From NCBI RefSeq assembly GCF_010820565.1, contig NZ_JAAIJQ010000043.1, forward strand, positions 1-47,600: a DNA stretch of 47,600 bases, given 5' to 3'. Below the pieces are notes generated by a model. That model saw only the letters and a list, made by a program, of their open reading frames with translations. It did no database searches and was not told the DNA's origin. Each line of letters opens with the position of its first letter. Position 1 is the stretch's first letter. The translations under genes and the position numbers were made by a program. Shown here piece after piece: positions 1 through 14,096 of this stretch. The stretch is from Thiorhodococcus minor. GTDB taxonomy: Bacteria; Pseudomonadota; Gammaproteobacteria; Chromatiales; Chromatiaceae.

Positions 1-125
1 GTACGCGCCGCGTCGGGGATGTCTGGGAGGGTGATCGGAGCGGGCATGCCGGGAGCGATTCGAAGGTCAGGATTCGGAGCCGAGGCAATACTCTAACGGA
101 TCTCCTCAGCCAAGGCTGCCACGAC

Positions 126-419
126 TTATTGAGAAGTTACGTCATCGATTCCCAAATAGCCGCGGATCAAACGATTTCGTGTCGCGATGATGAGACGCCA
201 AGGGATTTGAGGGTTGGCCGAATGCACATCATCGGGAATATGCGTCGCGGCCTCGCCAATCAGCTCAAGGTTTCGGAGCGTGGCGTCGTAGACGAGCGAG
301 TTGCCGACGAATGTCTGCTGGTCCAGTCCCTGTGAATAGGCCGATACCTTCTCTCCAAATGCGATCATGTCGTCGAGGTAGAAGCCCCACTCTCGTTTGC
401 TCTCGGTGGGGTCAGACAC
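126..419 (-). pseudogene. HEPN-domain (HepT/DUF86-like) toxin, probably inactive
   Basis: This is the HEPN partner of the upstream MNT gene. Intact HepT proteins are RNases or targets of AMPylation by the partner. The GTG start at 419 overlaps the MNT stop and gives the family N-terminus MSDPTESKREW. The fold core is recognisable (YLDDMIAF, YDATLRNLELIGEAA, IPWRLIIATRN). The catalytic motif R-x4-H-x-Y reads RNRLIRGY here, so the histidine is an arginine (a one-base CAC to CGC change). The protein stops after GIDDVTSQ, about 15-20 residues short of relatives. Both changes suggest a dead toxin. The fold assignment is confident; inactivity is inference. Confidence 0.75.
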
Positions 420-702
420 GAATCGCCTCGCGTTCGACATAAGGCACCAGCTCTCGGCGCAGTGCCTTGCGAGTGACGAGATCAACCGAGCGCCCAAGAA
501 GGTCTTCGAGATAGAACTGAACGCCGAAGTAGCGCTGCGAGGTCGAGGGTCCATCGAAGGACACCAGGATATCGATGTCGCTGTCCACCCGCTCATCGCC
601 ACGAACGGTTGACCCAAAGAGCGCCAGCTCGGAAACACCAAAGCGTCGAGCCAGATCCGCCTTGTGCTCGGCTAGAAGCTTCAGCGTTCGTTCTCGGTTC
701 AC
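412..702 (-). CDS. MNT-type nucleotidyltransferase antitoxin (MntA-like)
   Basis: This 96-residue minimal nucleotidyltransferase is the antitoxin half of a HEPN/MNT module. In characterised pairs it AMPylates the HEPN toxin on the tyrosine of R-x4-H-x-Y. The active-site signature GS-x10-D-x-D is intact (LFGSTVRGDERVDSDIDILV, about residues 29-48). A further conserved segment, FYLEDLLGRSVDLVT, follows. Its stop overlaps the GTG start of the HEPN gene, so the two are translationally coupled. The antitoxin looks functional while its partner looks degenerate. Confidence 0.85.
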   Translation of the reverse strand: MNRERTLKLLAEHKADLARRFGVSELALFGSTVRGDERVDSDIDILVSFDGPSTSQRYFGVQFYLEDLLGRSVDLVTRKALRRELVPYVEREAIRV

Positions 703-1095
703 GTGTTCACCTCTACAGCAGGAGCAATAGCTCGATGTCGCGCCTTATGCGCGTTGATTGGATCAAGTTGCGCTGCAGCAAGCCTAGCATGGGACTCCCT
801 GAGTCGCGATGACCTGAGGTGAGGCTTTTCAGCCAGAACCGAGCTTACACGGATCGCAACCAACACCTGGCTGTCCGCAAGAGACAATGTGCATGGCACG
901 TCGAAACGTCACTCGCTTAAGCCGCTCGCCGATGCCGTTGCAACAGGGTCCATCAAGACGGGTCGGCGCGGCCAAGCCCCAGAACGCCATGAGAGCAGAC
1001 TGAGTGACTCACTCGAGCGCACGGCTCTCAAGACGGCCAAATCCTCGAGGCTCCGATCGAATCGCGCGCATCTGAGGCCTCTCGCGGGCTCGGAT
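703..1095. other. Gap with no recognisable gene
   Basis: The 393 bases between the MNT gene and the MOSC gene contain only short open frames with no recognisable domain on either strand. No clear hairpin or repeat was seen. It presumably includes the promoter of the MNT/HEPN pair. Confidence 0.5.
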
Positions 1096-1611
1096 TCACT
1101 CGACCTTGTCATCGGCGCCATCCTCGACGGGACCAAGCGCAACGACGTCATCCCCAACCGCAAGACGACCGGCGCGGATGATGCGGGCCGTCAAGCCGCC
1201 GTGCCCACGCATCGCGTTGTAGCCACCGGCGCCAAGGACCTCCTCCATGCGCGAGCAGGGATGGGCTAACCCCGAGCCCTCCAGCACAGCCGCGCCGATC
1301 TGGAACCGCCACCCCTTGAGTGCGAGCAGGTTGATCCCGGAGACCACCAGGTTGCGGCGCAAGACCTCGGGCGCCGGTGCAACACAACCCAGCAGCGCCC
1401 CGATCACCGCCAGGTGCTCGGCCTGAATCAGGGTGACTTGGCGCGAGCCGCGCCCGCGTGCGCGATAATGGTCGCCCTCCAGACCCTGGCCAGCCAGGGC
1501 GACGACAGTCTGGGGCGTCTGAACGGATGCACGCCGTTCGGGACGCAGACCGATCCACTCCAGGCGCCCGGAGCGCGGGAAGCAGGCCTGCAGCGCATGA
1601 ATATCTGGCAT
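1096..1611 (-). CDS. MOSC-domain protein
   Basis: This 171-residue protein carries a MOSC (molybdenum cofactor sulfurase C-terminal) domain. Such domains act in molybdenum-cofactor sulfur handling or in reducing N-hydroxylated substrates. Visible motifs are GLEGDHY (43-49), QVTLIQAEHL (58-67), LRRNLVVSGINLLALKG (84-100) and the conserved cysteine in HPCSRME (Cys119), followed by MRGHGGL. The start MPDIHAL was chosen because homology begins there and the upstream extension is low complexity. It is divergent from the truncated dinB. The specific substrate is unknown. Confidence 0.85.
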   Translation of the reverse strand: MPDIHALQACFPRSGRLEWIGLRPERRASVQTPQTVVALAGQGLEGDHYRARGRGSRQVTLIQAEHLAVIGALLGCVAPAPEVLRRNLVVSGINLLALKGWRFQIGAAVLEGSGLAHPCSRMEEVLGAGGYNAMRGHGGLTARIIRAGRLAVGDDVVALGPVEDGADDKVE

Positions 1612-1760
1612 AGGATTCAGAGAAGCCGAAGTGAAGGATGACACAGCCTGCCGTGGATACCCGTTTGGCTCAACCAGGGTGTCGTGCCCGCCCCTTGGAC
1701 GAAGCCCGCCAGCGCAGGGAACCTCACCAAATGACGACAATACCTGAGCCCGATCGACCC

Positions 1761-1976
1761 ATGTCCCGTCTGATCCTACATGTCGATCTCGACGCCTTCT
1801 ACGCGTCGGTCGAGCAGCGCGACCATCCCGAATGGCGCGGTCGGCCGGTGGTGGTCGGTGCCGAGCCGGGTACGCACGGGGTCGTCGCTACCTGCTCTTA
1901 CGAGGCTCGCCGCTTCGGCGTGCACTCGGCCATGCCGATCGCGCACGCGGTGCTTCGGCTGCCGCCCGAGACGGTC
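1761..1976 (+). pseudogene. dinB: DNA polymerase IV (dinB), N-terminal fragment
   Basis: The first 72 codons match Y-family DNA polymerase [22 protein letters not shown] contains the first metal-binding aspartates, followed by [19 protein letters not shown]. Homology stops at RLPPETV (base 1976). The reading frame then continues as the antisense of a transposase remnant. Full-length DinB is about 350-360 residues, so palm, thumb and little-finger domains are missing, including the second catalytic Asp/Glu pair. The fragment cannot be a polymerase. Whether an intact copy lies elsewhere is not visible. Confidence 0.9.
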
Positions 1977-2352
1977 CCCGATGTGGATGAGGATCTGCGC
2001 GACGGGCGCGGCGTCAGTGATGAAGGCGATGATGCGCATGTCCGCGCCGCAGTTGGGACAGACCAGGGGCAGCGACGCGAACAGCCGGGCCAGCAGCATG
2101 GCCCAGAGATCGCTTGCCGGGGAGCGAGCGTTCGGCGCCGGGGCGGGCAACGGTTTGGCGACCTCATCGCGGGCACTTGGGTTGTCGGCTGCAGCACGTC
2201 CATACGCGATGGCTGGCGCACGCAGGGGCGAGTTGGGGGCGATCACGCCGTGGTAGCGATGGCGGTGGCACCGAGGCGGCGGCCAATCTGCGAACAAGCT
2301 GTGCCGCGAGATGGTCGATCACTTCCAGTGGCGTGAGCGTCAGCGCCCTGGT
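1977..2352 (-). mobile_element. IS91-like (IS801/IS1294-type) transposase C-terminal remnant
   Basis: On the minus strand two frames together give the C-terminal part of an IS91-family transposase. One frame has [14 protein letters not shown]. The next has [16 protein letters not shown], then [20 protein letters not shown] and [14 protein letters not shown], ending in ILIHIG at about 1977. A frameshift near 2290 separates the halves. The catalytic N-terminal HUH part is absent. One edge coincides with the last dinB-like base, so this is the debris that truncated dinB. Confidence 0.7.
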
Positions 2353-2396
2353 GCCAGGCGCTCGAGCGCGAACGGGGGCCGAGCACAATCGCGCAG

Positions 2397-2700
2397 CAGC
2401 GGGCGTGGCTCCGGGCCTCAGCTCCAGCGTCAAGGACTCCATGGCGGCGATGCGGCCGGCGTTGACGCTGATGGCCGGAATCGTCTCAACCAGGGTGTGG
2501 CTGCGACCGCCCTGCCGGCAGGTCGCGATCAGGGTGTTGAGCGTCACCGCGGCGTGAACCGCGTCGAGCCCCAAGGCAGCGCCAACCCGGCTCGTCTCCT
2601 CCTTGACGCGATAGACGCCAGTGCCGGCGGCGGCCATCAGCGCGCCTGCGCGAACGACCGTCTGGCACAGGGCGTCGAGCGCGGAGGCGTCCCGACAGGG
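2397..2700 (-). pseudogene. ThrE-like (DUF1212) threonine/serine exporter fragment
   Basis: A minus-strand open stretch of about 100 codons resembles the cytoplasmic N-terminal part of ThrE-family exporters: YRVKEETSRVGAALGL, TLNTLIATCRQGGRSHTLVE, then IPAISVNAGRIAAM. Upstream in frame is ALDALCQTVVRAGALM, preceded by a stop codon. The membrane half is missing; the reading frame runs straight into the transposase remnant. It is therefore a gene fragment at a recombination junction. The family call rests on pattern memory and is moderate. Confidence 0.5.
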
Positions 2701-2955
2701 CTAGATCGACGAAGGGGGCGGGGTCACAAGGGCACACCAGTGGGGGCGGAAAGGACTAGGGACAGGAGAATGGCGGGTCGGTTCCGGGCGGGCGTCCGCG
2801 TGGTGAACGCCGGCGCCACGTCAATCAGGTCTGCGAAAGAGGCGGCAGGGAAGGGATCGCGCGACGAGAGGCGCGACCGAGCTGTTAGTCGCTGCGCGTC
2901 GATCGTTCGGTAAGGCGGGGAAGAGAGGCGGACTCGATCGGCGTCGATCGCCCGG

Positions 2956-3186
2956 CTACAGCAACTCGACCAGCGTCGCAACCGCCGCGATTGCCGCCAT
3001 CATCATGGCGCCAAGCTTGATGACCAAGCGATACTCAGGCTCACGCAAGTCGGTCTTGGTCGCAAGCTCAGCCTCGATATGCGCCGCACGAAACGCCTCG
3101 GCAATGGCCCCCGCCTGGCTCTCTGGATTGCCAAAGTCCTTCAGGGTCCGGATGAATTTGTGCGTATCGAGGACAATCGTACTCAT
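2956..3186 (-). CDS. Small DUF1640-like coiled-coil/membrane protein
   Basis: This 76-residue protein begins MSTIVLDTHKFIRTLKDFG and continues with AGAIAEAFRAAHIEAELATK, the pattern of DUF1640 (CCDC90-like) proteins. It ends in a single hydrophobic helix (IKLGAMMMAAIAAVATLVEL). Most relatives have a longer central coiled coil between LATK and the membrane segment, so this copy is short. The function of the family in bacteria is not established. It lies between the remnant patch and the glgX leader. Confidence 0.65.
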   Translation of the reverse strand: MSTIVLDTHKFIRTLKDFGNPESQAGAIAEAFRAAHIEAELATKTDLREPEYRLVIKLGAMMMAAIAAVATLVELL

Positions 3187-3645
3187 CGAGCCGTCCCGTT
3201 CAGGTCAAGGGAAACAGTGTGAGCTCCGCCTAAGCCAGTCAATACCTCCTGACCTGATACTCACAGAAACCGACAGGTGTCCCGCTGGAGCGACGCGAGC
3301 AAGTCATCACCCCGCGCACATTGCATCAGGCTGGCGGCGCGATCGAACGCCATACGAGCTCACGAGGCTGCTCAGATCAGTCACGACTGGCCATTCCCTG
3401 TCGGTTGGCATTAACCTAGTCCCTCTAGCCCACGCTTGAGACCGCGCCTAGGTCTCTGCCCTCACCGCTCGACCCGACGCCCCATCCTTGACCCTTGGAG
3501 CGGGGCGCCGGAATCTTTAACCAAGGGGACAATGCCCTTTGGTCGCCGCCCTCCAGTCTGTATCGAGACGGCATCATGCGCGCGGCCCCCATGGCCGCGG
3601 CGAATCTCCAAGACCCCCAGCAGGACGACCGCGAGGCACGCTTCC
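3187..3645. other. glgX upstream region
   Basis: No supported gene lies in these 459 bases. An imperfect hairpin (ACCAAGGG, loop GACAATG, CCCTTTGGT) lies about 100 bases before the glgX start and may be part of its leader. Open frames extending upstream of glgX in this stretch lack homology and were not included. Confidence 0.4.
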
Positions 3646-5943
3646 ATGGACCTAACATCTCTTTCCGGCAAGAAGCGGCTCCCCTCCGGGACTTCGCCAA
3701 AGCGCGAGTCACGCGTTCAGGAAGGATCGCCGCATCGTCTCGGCGCCACCTGGGACGGCCGCGGCGTCAACTTCGCGCTTTTCTCCGGCAATGCCACCAA
3801 GGTCGAGCTGTGCATCTTCGACCAGCATGGCCGCCGCGAGATCGAGCGCATCGAGCTGCCGGAGTACACCGACGAGATCTGGCACGGCTACCTGCCCGAC
3901 GCGCGCCCAGGCGCCGTCTACGGCTATCGCGTCCACGGCCCCTATGAGCCATCGGCGGGCCATCGCTTCAATCCTAACAAGCTGCTCCTCGATCCCTATG
4001 CCAAGGCGCTGGTCGGCAACCTGCAGTGGAGCGACACCCTCTTCGGCTATCGCTACGGCTCCCCCAAGGGCGATCTCTCGTTCGACCGCCGCGACAGCGC
4101 CCGCTCCATGCCGAAGTGCCGCGTCATCGACCCGGCCTTCACCTGGGGCCGTCATCGCCGGCCGAAGATCCCCTGGGAGCGCACCATCCTCTACGAGACC
4201 CAGGTGCGCGGCTACACCATGCTGCACCCCTTAGTCCCACCGGCCAACCGGGGCACCTTCGCCGGCATGGCGCAGCACGAGGTGATCTCCTACATCAAAG
4301 GGCTGGGCGTCACCTCGGTCGAGCTGCTGCCCGTGCACGCCTTCATCGACGATCACTTTCTGGTCGAGCAAGGGCTGCGCAACTACTGGGGCTACAACAC
4401 AATCGGCTTCTTCGCCCCGGACCCGCGCTATTTGGCCAACCCGATCATCAACGAATTCAAGGAGATGGTCGCGCGCCTGCACGATGCGGGGCTGGAGGTC
4501 ATCCTGGACGTGGTCTACAACCACACCGCCGAGGGCAACGAGCAGGGACCGACGCTGTCCTTCAAGGGGATCGACAACGCCGCCTACTACCGGCTGATGC
4601 CGGACGACCCGAGGTACTACATCAACGACACCGGGACCGGAAACACCTTCAATCTCACGCACCCGCGGGTGCTGCAGCTGGTGCTGGACAGCCTGCGCTA
4701 CTGGACGACCGAGATGCATGTGGATGGCTTCCGCTTCGACCTGGCAACCATCCTGGGCCGCGAGCTGCACGGTTTCGACCCCAGCAGCGGCTTCTTCGAC
4801 GCCATCTGCCAGGACCCGGTGCTCGCGGGCGTCAAGCTGATCGCGGAGCCCTGGGACATCGGCCCGGGCGGCTATCAGGTCGGCAACTTCCCGCCCGGCT
4901 GGGCCGAGTGGAACGACCGCTACCGCGACACGGTGCGCGCCTTCTGGAAGGGCGACGAGGGCAAGCTGCCGGAGCTGGCGGCGCGGCTGAGCGCCTCGGG
5001 CGACCTCTTCCACAAGCGCGGGAGACGCCCCTGGGTCTCGGTCAACTTCGTCACGGCGCACGACGGCTTCACCCTCCAGGACCTCGTCTCCTACAACGAC
5101 AAGCACAACGAGGCCAATGGTGAGGACAACCGCGACGGCCACGCGCACAACCTGAGCTGGAACCACGGCGTCGAGGGACCGACCGAGGACGCGGCGATCA
5201 AGACGCTGCGCGCGCGTCAGAAGCGCAATTTTCTCGGCACCCTGCTGTTCTCGCTCGGCACCCCGATGATCCTGGCCGGGGACGAATTCGGCCGCACCCA
5301 GCACGGCAACAACAACGCCTATTGCCAGGACAACGAGACCAACTGGATCGATTGGACGCGCATCGACGAGGACGGCAAGCTGCTGGCGGACTTCACCCGC
5401 GAGCTGATCAGCCTCCGCCAGTCCTACCCGCTGCTGCACCGCAACCGCTTCCTGACCGGGGAGTATGACGCCGAGCTGGACGTCAAGGACGTGACCTGGC
5501 TGACGCCGGAAGCCACCGAGATGACCCCCGAGCAATGGCACGACGTGCACGCACGCTGTCTCGGCGCACTGCTCGACGGCCGCGCGCAGGCGTCTGGGAT
5601 CAAGAAACCTGGGGCCGACGCCACCCTGCTCCTGGTCGTCAACGCCCACCACGAAAGCCTGCCCTTCCGGCTGCCCGAGGTGGTGGGCAGCAAGTCCTGG
5701 CTCTGCCTCATCGACACGGCGGCACCCGAGCGCAGCGAGCCGCCGAGTATTCAGTCGGGTGGGACCTACGAGGTTGGCGACCGCTCGCTTCTGCTGTTCG
5801 CGCTCAAGCCGGAGCGCAAGTCCTGGCTCACCCTGAGGTCGCTCGCAGAGATGATGCAGCGGGAGACCGAGGCGAAGCGCAGGCGGGACCAGGGAATCGA
5901 CGCAGGCCTGGGCCGGCTGATCAAAGACGGAAGACCGAGGTGA
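3646..5943 (+). CDS. glgX: Glycogen debranching enzyme GlgX
   Basis: This 765-residue GH13 enzyme hydrolyses alpha-1,6 branches of phosphorylase-limit glycogen. An N-terminal CBM48-type domain (about 30-130) precedes the TIM barrel. The four GH13 regions are visible: DVVYNHTAEG (288-297), DGFRFDLA with nucleophile Asp365, IAEPWD with acid/base Glu401, and TAHDGFTL with His472/Asp473. The start MDLTSLSGKK at 3646 was chosen because the longer upstream frame is without homology. The C-terminal tail beyond the beta-sandwich is basic (KRRRDQG). No other glycogen genes are adjacent. A palindromic repeat follows the stop. Confidence 0.93.
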   Translation: MDLTSLSGKKRLPSGTSPKRESRVQEGSPHRLGATWDGRGVNFALFSGNATKVELCIFDQHGRREIERIELPEYTDEIWHGYLPDARPGAVYGYRVHGPYEPSAGHRFNPNKLLLDPYAKALVGNLQWSDTLFGYRYGSPKGDLSFDRRDSARSMPKCRVIDPAFTWGRHRRPKIPWERTILYETQVRGYTMLHPLVPPANRGTFAGMAQHEVISYIKGLGVTSVELLPVHAFIDDHFLVEQGLRNYWGYNTIGFFAPDPRYLANPIINEFKEMVARLHDAGLEVILDVVYNHTAEGNEQGPTLSFKGIDNAAYYRLMPDDPRYYINDTGTGNTFNLTHPRVLQLVLDSLRYWTTEMHVDGFRFDLATILGRELHGFDPSSGFFDAICQDPVLAGVKLIAEPWDIGPGGYQVGNFPPGWAEWNDRYRDTVRAFWKGDEGKLPELAARLSASGDLFHKRGRRPWVSVNFVTAHDGFTLQDLVSYNDKHNEANGEDNRDGHAHNLSWNHGVEGPTEDAAIKTLRARQKRNFLGTLLFSLGTPMILAGDEFGRTQHGNNNAYCQDNETNWIDWTRIDEDGKLLADFTRELISLRQSYPLLHRNRFLTGEYDAELDVKDVTWLTPEATEMTPEQWHDVHARCLGALLDGRAQASGIKKPGADATLLLVVNAHHESLPFRLPEVVGSKSWLCLIDTAAPERSEPPSIQSGGTYEVGDRSLLLFALKPERKSWLTLRSLAEMMQRETEAKRRRDQGIDAGLGRLIKDGRPR

Positions 5944-5993
5944 CGCGGTAGACGGGTGGAGACGCATACGCGGCCCCGCCAACGATCGGGCAA

Positions 5994-6053
5994 CCCTGGG
6001 AATCTTGACCTCTCGATCAACAGGTGTCGGCCTGGAGGCCGACACTCCCAGGG
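5994..6053. repeat. 60-bp nested-palindrome repeat, copy 1
   Basis: Outer arms CCCTGGGA and TCCCAGGG enclose an inner perfect hairpin (GTCGGCCT, AGGCCGAC) and a weaker TTGA/TCAA hairpin. A second copy with the same architecture lies at 18856-18916. Both copies sit between convergent genes, which would suit a bidirectional terminator or REP-like element. Confidence 0.8.
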
Positions 6054-6144
6054 CCGGCGAGACGTCCTCGAAACGCGCATGGGCCATCCCTGACTCATCT
6101 TCGCGGCCTTCGCGTCTTTGCGGTTCAAATCGCCGACTTCAGGC

Positions 6145-6834
6145 TCAGACATCGCCGCCGCGCTTATCCGGCGCGCTCCACCAGCGTGACAGCCGCTGCT
6201 CGAAGCAGCGCTCGGGCAGCCTGTCGTAGTGCGAGATGTCGTTGAAGAGCTTCAGCCGGGCGCGGACGTCGTTGGCGAACTCCAGAATGGTCAAGGCGGC
6301 CGGGCTCTGATCCAGCCGGTCGCGATATCCGCGCGCGTCGAAGCCCAGCAGGCTGCTGATCAGCAGGCGGTTCGTGCCCTTGTGCGAGACGATCAAGACC
6401 GAGCGATGCCGATGCCCTTGAACGATACGCCGGATCACGGGCAGGGCGCGCGCGAGCACCTGCACGCCGGACTCGCCCCCCGCCGGCGCAATGGTCAAGG
6501 GATCTTCTTGCCAGGCGTCGTACTCCTCGCCGAACGTCTGCTCGATCTCGTCGCGCGTGCGCTCTTCCCAGTGCCCGTAGGCGATCTCGCGCAGATCCGG
6601 CTCAGCTCGCACCTCGCAGCCATGAGGTGCGGCGATGATGCGCGCCGTCTCCAGGGTGCGGCCCATCGGGCTGGCGTAGATGCCATCGAGGGTGTCGCAG
6701 CGCAGCCGCTCGGCCAGGGCAGCCGCCTGGCGACGGCCCTCCTCGGAGAGCGGCACATCGGTGGATCCGGCAAAGCGGTCTTCGGCCGTCAGCTCGGTCG
6801 CGCCGTGCCGCACTAGATAGATTCGCGTTGGCAT
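6145..6834 (-). CDS. Histidine phosphatase family protein (phosphoglycerate mutase-like)
   Basis: This 229-residue branch-1 histidine phosphatase has the phospho-accepting RHG motif (LVRHGATE, His10), the conserved ASPMGRTLETA segment (54-64), the acid region LREIAYGHWE (81-90) and the second histidine in VSHKG (His151). The family includes cofactor-dependent phosphoglycerate mutases and small-molecule phosphatases such as CobC and GpmB types. The sequence alone does not fix the substrate. It lies downstream of xseA on the same strand with a 122-base gap and is convergent with glgX. Confidence 0.85.
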   Translation of the reverse strand: MPTRIYLVRHGATELTAEDRFAGSTDVPLSEEGRRQAAALAERLRCDTLDGIYASPMGRTLETARIIAAPHGCEVRAEPDLREIAYGHWEERTRDEIEQTFGEEYDAWQEDPLTIAPAGGESGVQVLARALPVIRRIVQGHRHRSVLIVSHKGTNRLLISSLLGFDARGYRDRLDQSPAALTILEFANDVRARLKLFNDISHYDRLPERCFEQRLSRWWSAPDKRGGDV

Positions 6835-6956
6835 GGTGGCTCCTTGTCAGAACTTGGAATGCGTTGGCGATCCACACAGCATGTGGCCCCGTGCAGGGGT
6901 TCCAAGGCATTCAAGTACTGAAGCCCCGGACCAGTCGCGGCGGGCATGACAGGCCC

Positions 6957-8333
6957 TCAGTCGCTCGAATCGTCGTGGACGACGGCCTCGAAAGTGCCTC
7001 CGGCGACACGCGCCCGAACCCGGTCACCCGCCTCCACCTGCGCCGGATCGCGGACGATCTCGCCCTCGGGCAGCTTGGTCAAGATGGCATAGCCGCGTGT
7101 CAGCGTCCCCAAAGGACTGCGCGCCTCCAAACCCGAGACCGCGCGCATGAGGCGCTCGCGGCGGTGCGCCAGCAGCTCACTTTGCGAGCGGATCAGGCGC
7201 TGCTGAAAACTGGCAAGCCTGAGCTGCGCGCGCTCGATTCTGCGATCGGGCGACACGGCCGCAAGGCGATCCATCAAGGGCTGCAGACGCCGCCGCGAGC
7301 GCGCAACGCGCTCCGCGATGAGCGCCCGCAGCCGGATCTCGGCACGGTCCAGCCGCTGGGCCTGCTGCTGCAGCCGCGCCGCCGGATGCAAGAGCGCCAG
7401 GTGGCGGGTGACGGCGGTCAAGCGCTGACGGGATGCGTCGATCTTGCGCTGCTGGGCACCGTTGAGGCGGGTCGAGAGCGCAAGCACACGTTGACGCAGG
7501 TGCTCTGCCGACGGCGCGACCAGCTCGGCCGCCGCCGAGGGTGTCGCGGCACGGCGGTCGGCCGCCAGGTCGGCGATGGTGAAGTCGATCTCGTGGCCGA
7601 CGCCGCTGACGACCGGGATCCCTGAAGCGCGAATGGCGCGTGCCAAGCCCTCGTCGTTGAAGGCGTTGAGGTCTTCGAGCGAGCCCCCACCCCGGGCGAG
7701 GATGAGCACATCACAGTCGGCCCGCGCGTTGGCGGTCTGCAGGGCGGCGATCAAGGACGCGGGCGCGGCCTCGCCCTGGACCTGGGCCGGATAGATCATC
7801 ACCGGCAGTCCGGCGAAGCGTCGGCCGAGGACCGTGAGCAGATCGCGCAGGGCGGCACCGGATGGCGAGGTGATGAGCCCGACCTGGCGAGGAAAAACGG
7901 GAATGGCCTTCTTGACGGCCTCGTCGAAGAGACCTTCGGCGGCGAGCTTTTGCTTGAGGCGCTCGAAGGCCAGTCGCAACGCGCCCTCCCCGCCTGGCTC
8001 CATGTGCTCCACGACCAGCTGGAAATCGCCCCGGGGCTCGTAGAGGGTCACGCGGGCGCGCACCAGAACCTGCTGACCGTTCTCCGGTCGAAACGGCAAC
8101 AGGATCCGCTTGGACCTGAACATGGCGCAGCGCACCTGCGCGGCCTCGTCCTTCAAGCTGAAGTAGATGTGTCCCGAGGCCGGCTGGGCCAGATTCGAGA
8201 GCTCACCGCGCACCCAGAGCAGCGGAAAGCTGCCATCGAGCACGGCGCGGACTTCGCTCGTGAGACGAGCGACGCTGTAGATGTCGCGGTTGAAGTCGGT
8301 ACTGGATGCCGCGGCGGCAGACGTGATGGGCAT
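6957..8333 (-). CDS. xseA: Exodeoxyribonuclease VII large subunit
   Basis: This 458-residue catalytic and DNA-binding subunit of exonuclease VII, with XseB, degrades single-stranded DNA from both ends. The N-terminal OB fold is visible (VRGELSNLAQPASGHIYFSLKD, split here as a family hallmark spanning about 41-62). The catalytic-domain signatures follow: RQVGLITSPSGAALRDLL, LARGGGSLEDLNAFNDE and VVSGVGHEIDFT. A long basic coiled-coil region ends the protein. xseB is not in the window. The ATG at 8333 faces the guaB promoter. Confidence 0.95.
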   Translation of the reverse strand: MPITSAAAASSTDFNRDIYSVARLTSEVRAVLDGSFPLLWVRGELSNLAQPASGHIYFSLKDEAAQVRCAMFRSKRILLPFRPENGQQVLVRARVTLYEPRGDFQLVVEHMEPGGEGALRLAFERLKQKLAAEGLFDEAVKKAIPVFPRQVGLITSPSGAALRDLLTVLGRRFAGLPVMIYPAQVQGEAAPASLIAALQTANARADCDVLILARGGGSLEDLNAFNDEGLARAIRASGIPVVSGVGHEIDFTIADLAADRRAATPSAAAELVAPSAEHLRQRVLALSTRLNGAQQRKIDASRQRLTAVTRHLALLHPAARLQQQAQRLDRAEIRLRALIAERVARSRRRLQPLMDRLAAVSPDRRIERAQLRLASFQQRLIRSQSELLAHRRERLMRAVSGLEARSPLGTLTRGYAILTKLPEGEIVRDPAQVEAGDRVRARVAGGTFEAVVHDDSSD

Positions 8334-8398
8334 GCGAATCTGTGACCTCGTGCTCAGTCCAACGCGACGAATGGCTGCACCGAGCGAACATAACCGAG

Positions 8399-9941
<1,543 letters not shown>

Positions 9942-10042
9942 CCTCAGCGCACAGGGCGTTGAGCAGCCGCCGGAAGCCCCCTGTGCGACCGGAGGCACAG
10001 CCTCGAATCCCGACGCTGACCAGACCTCAGGAGTCCGGGCAA

Positions 10043-13832
<3,790 letters not shown>

Positions 13833-14096
13833 CGCGAATACCCTCTCCTCGCATGCGTGCCTTGTCCGGCGCGGACCTGCCGCAAGTCAGCGGCGCGGCG
13901 CCTGGACCCCGGGCATGGTACAGGAGCCGTCGCGCAACTGCCTCGACCCCAGAGGGCTCGACGCGCAGGCCAGACGCCGAAGAGCCTCGGGACCCAGGCC
14001 TTCCAGCCCGGCCTGAGACTCGGGCCGACGGTCCCACGGGCGGCGAATCCGGGATACACTCACCTGAATGTTGAGCCAGACAGTGGGCAACCTCTG

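Noticed and set aside
699-899. Small minus-strand frame next to the MNT gene
   Set aside because: No similarity to any toxin-antitoxin or other family; no ribosome site seen.
4231-6087. Long minus-strand open frame opposite glgX
   Set aside because: It is the complement of a strongly conserved GH13 gene, has Val/Ala/Gly/Arg-rich composition and no domain; a GC-rich shadow.
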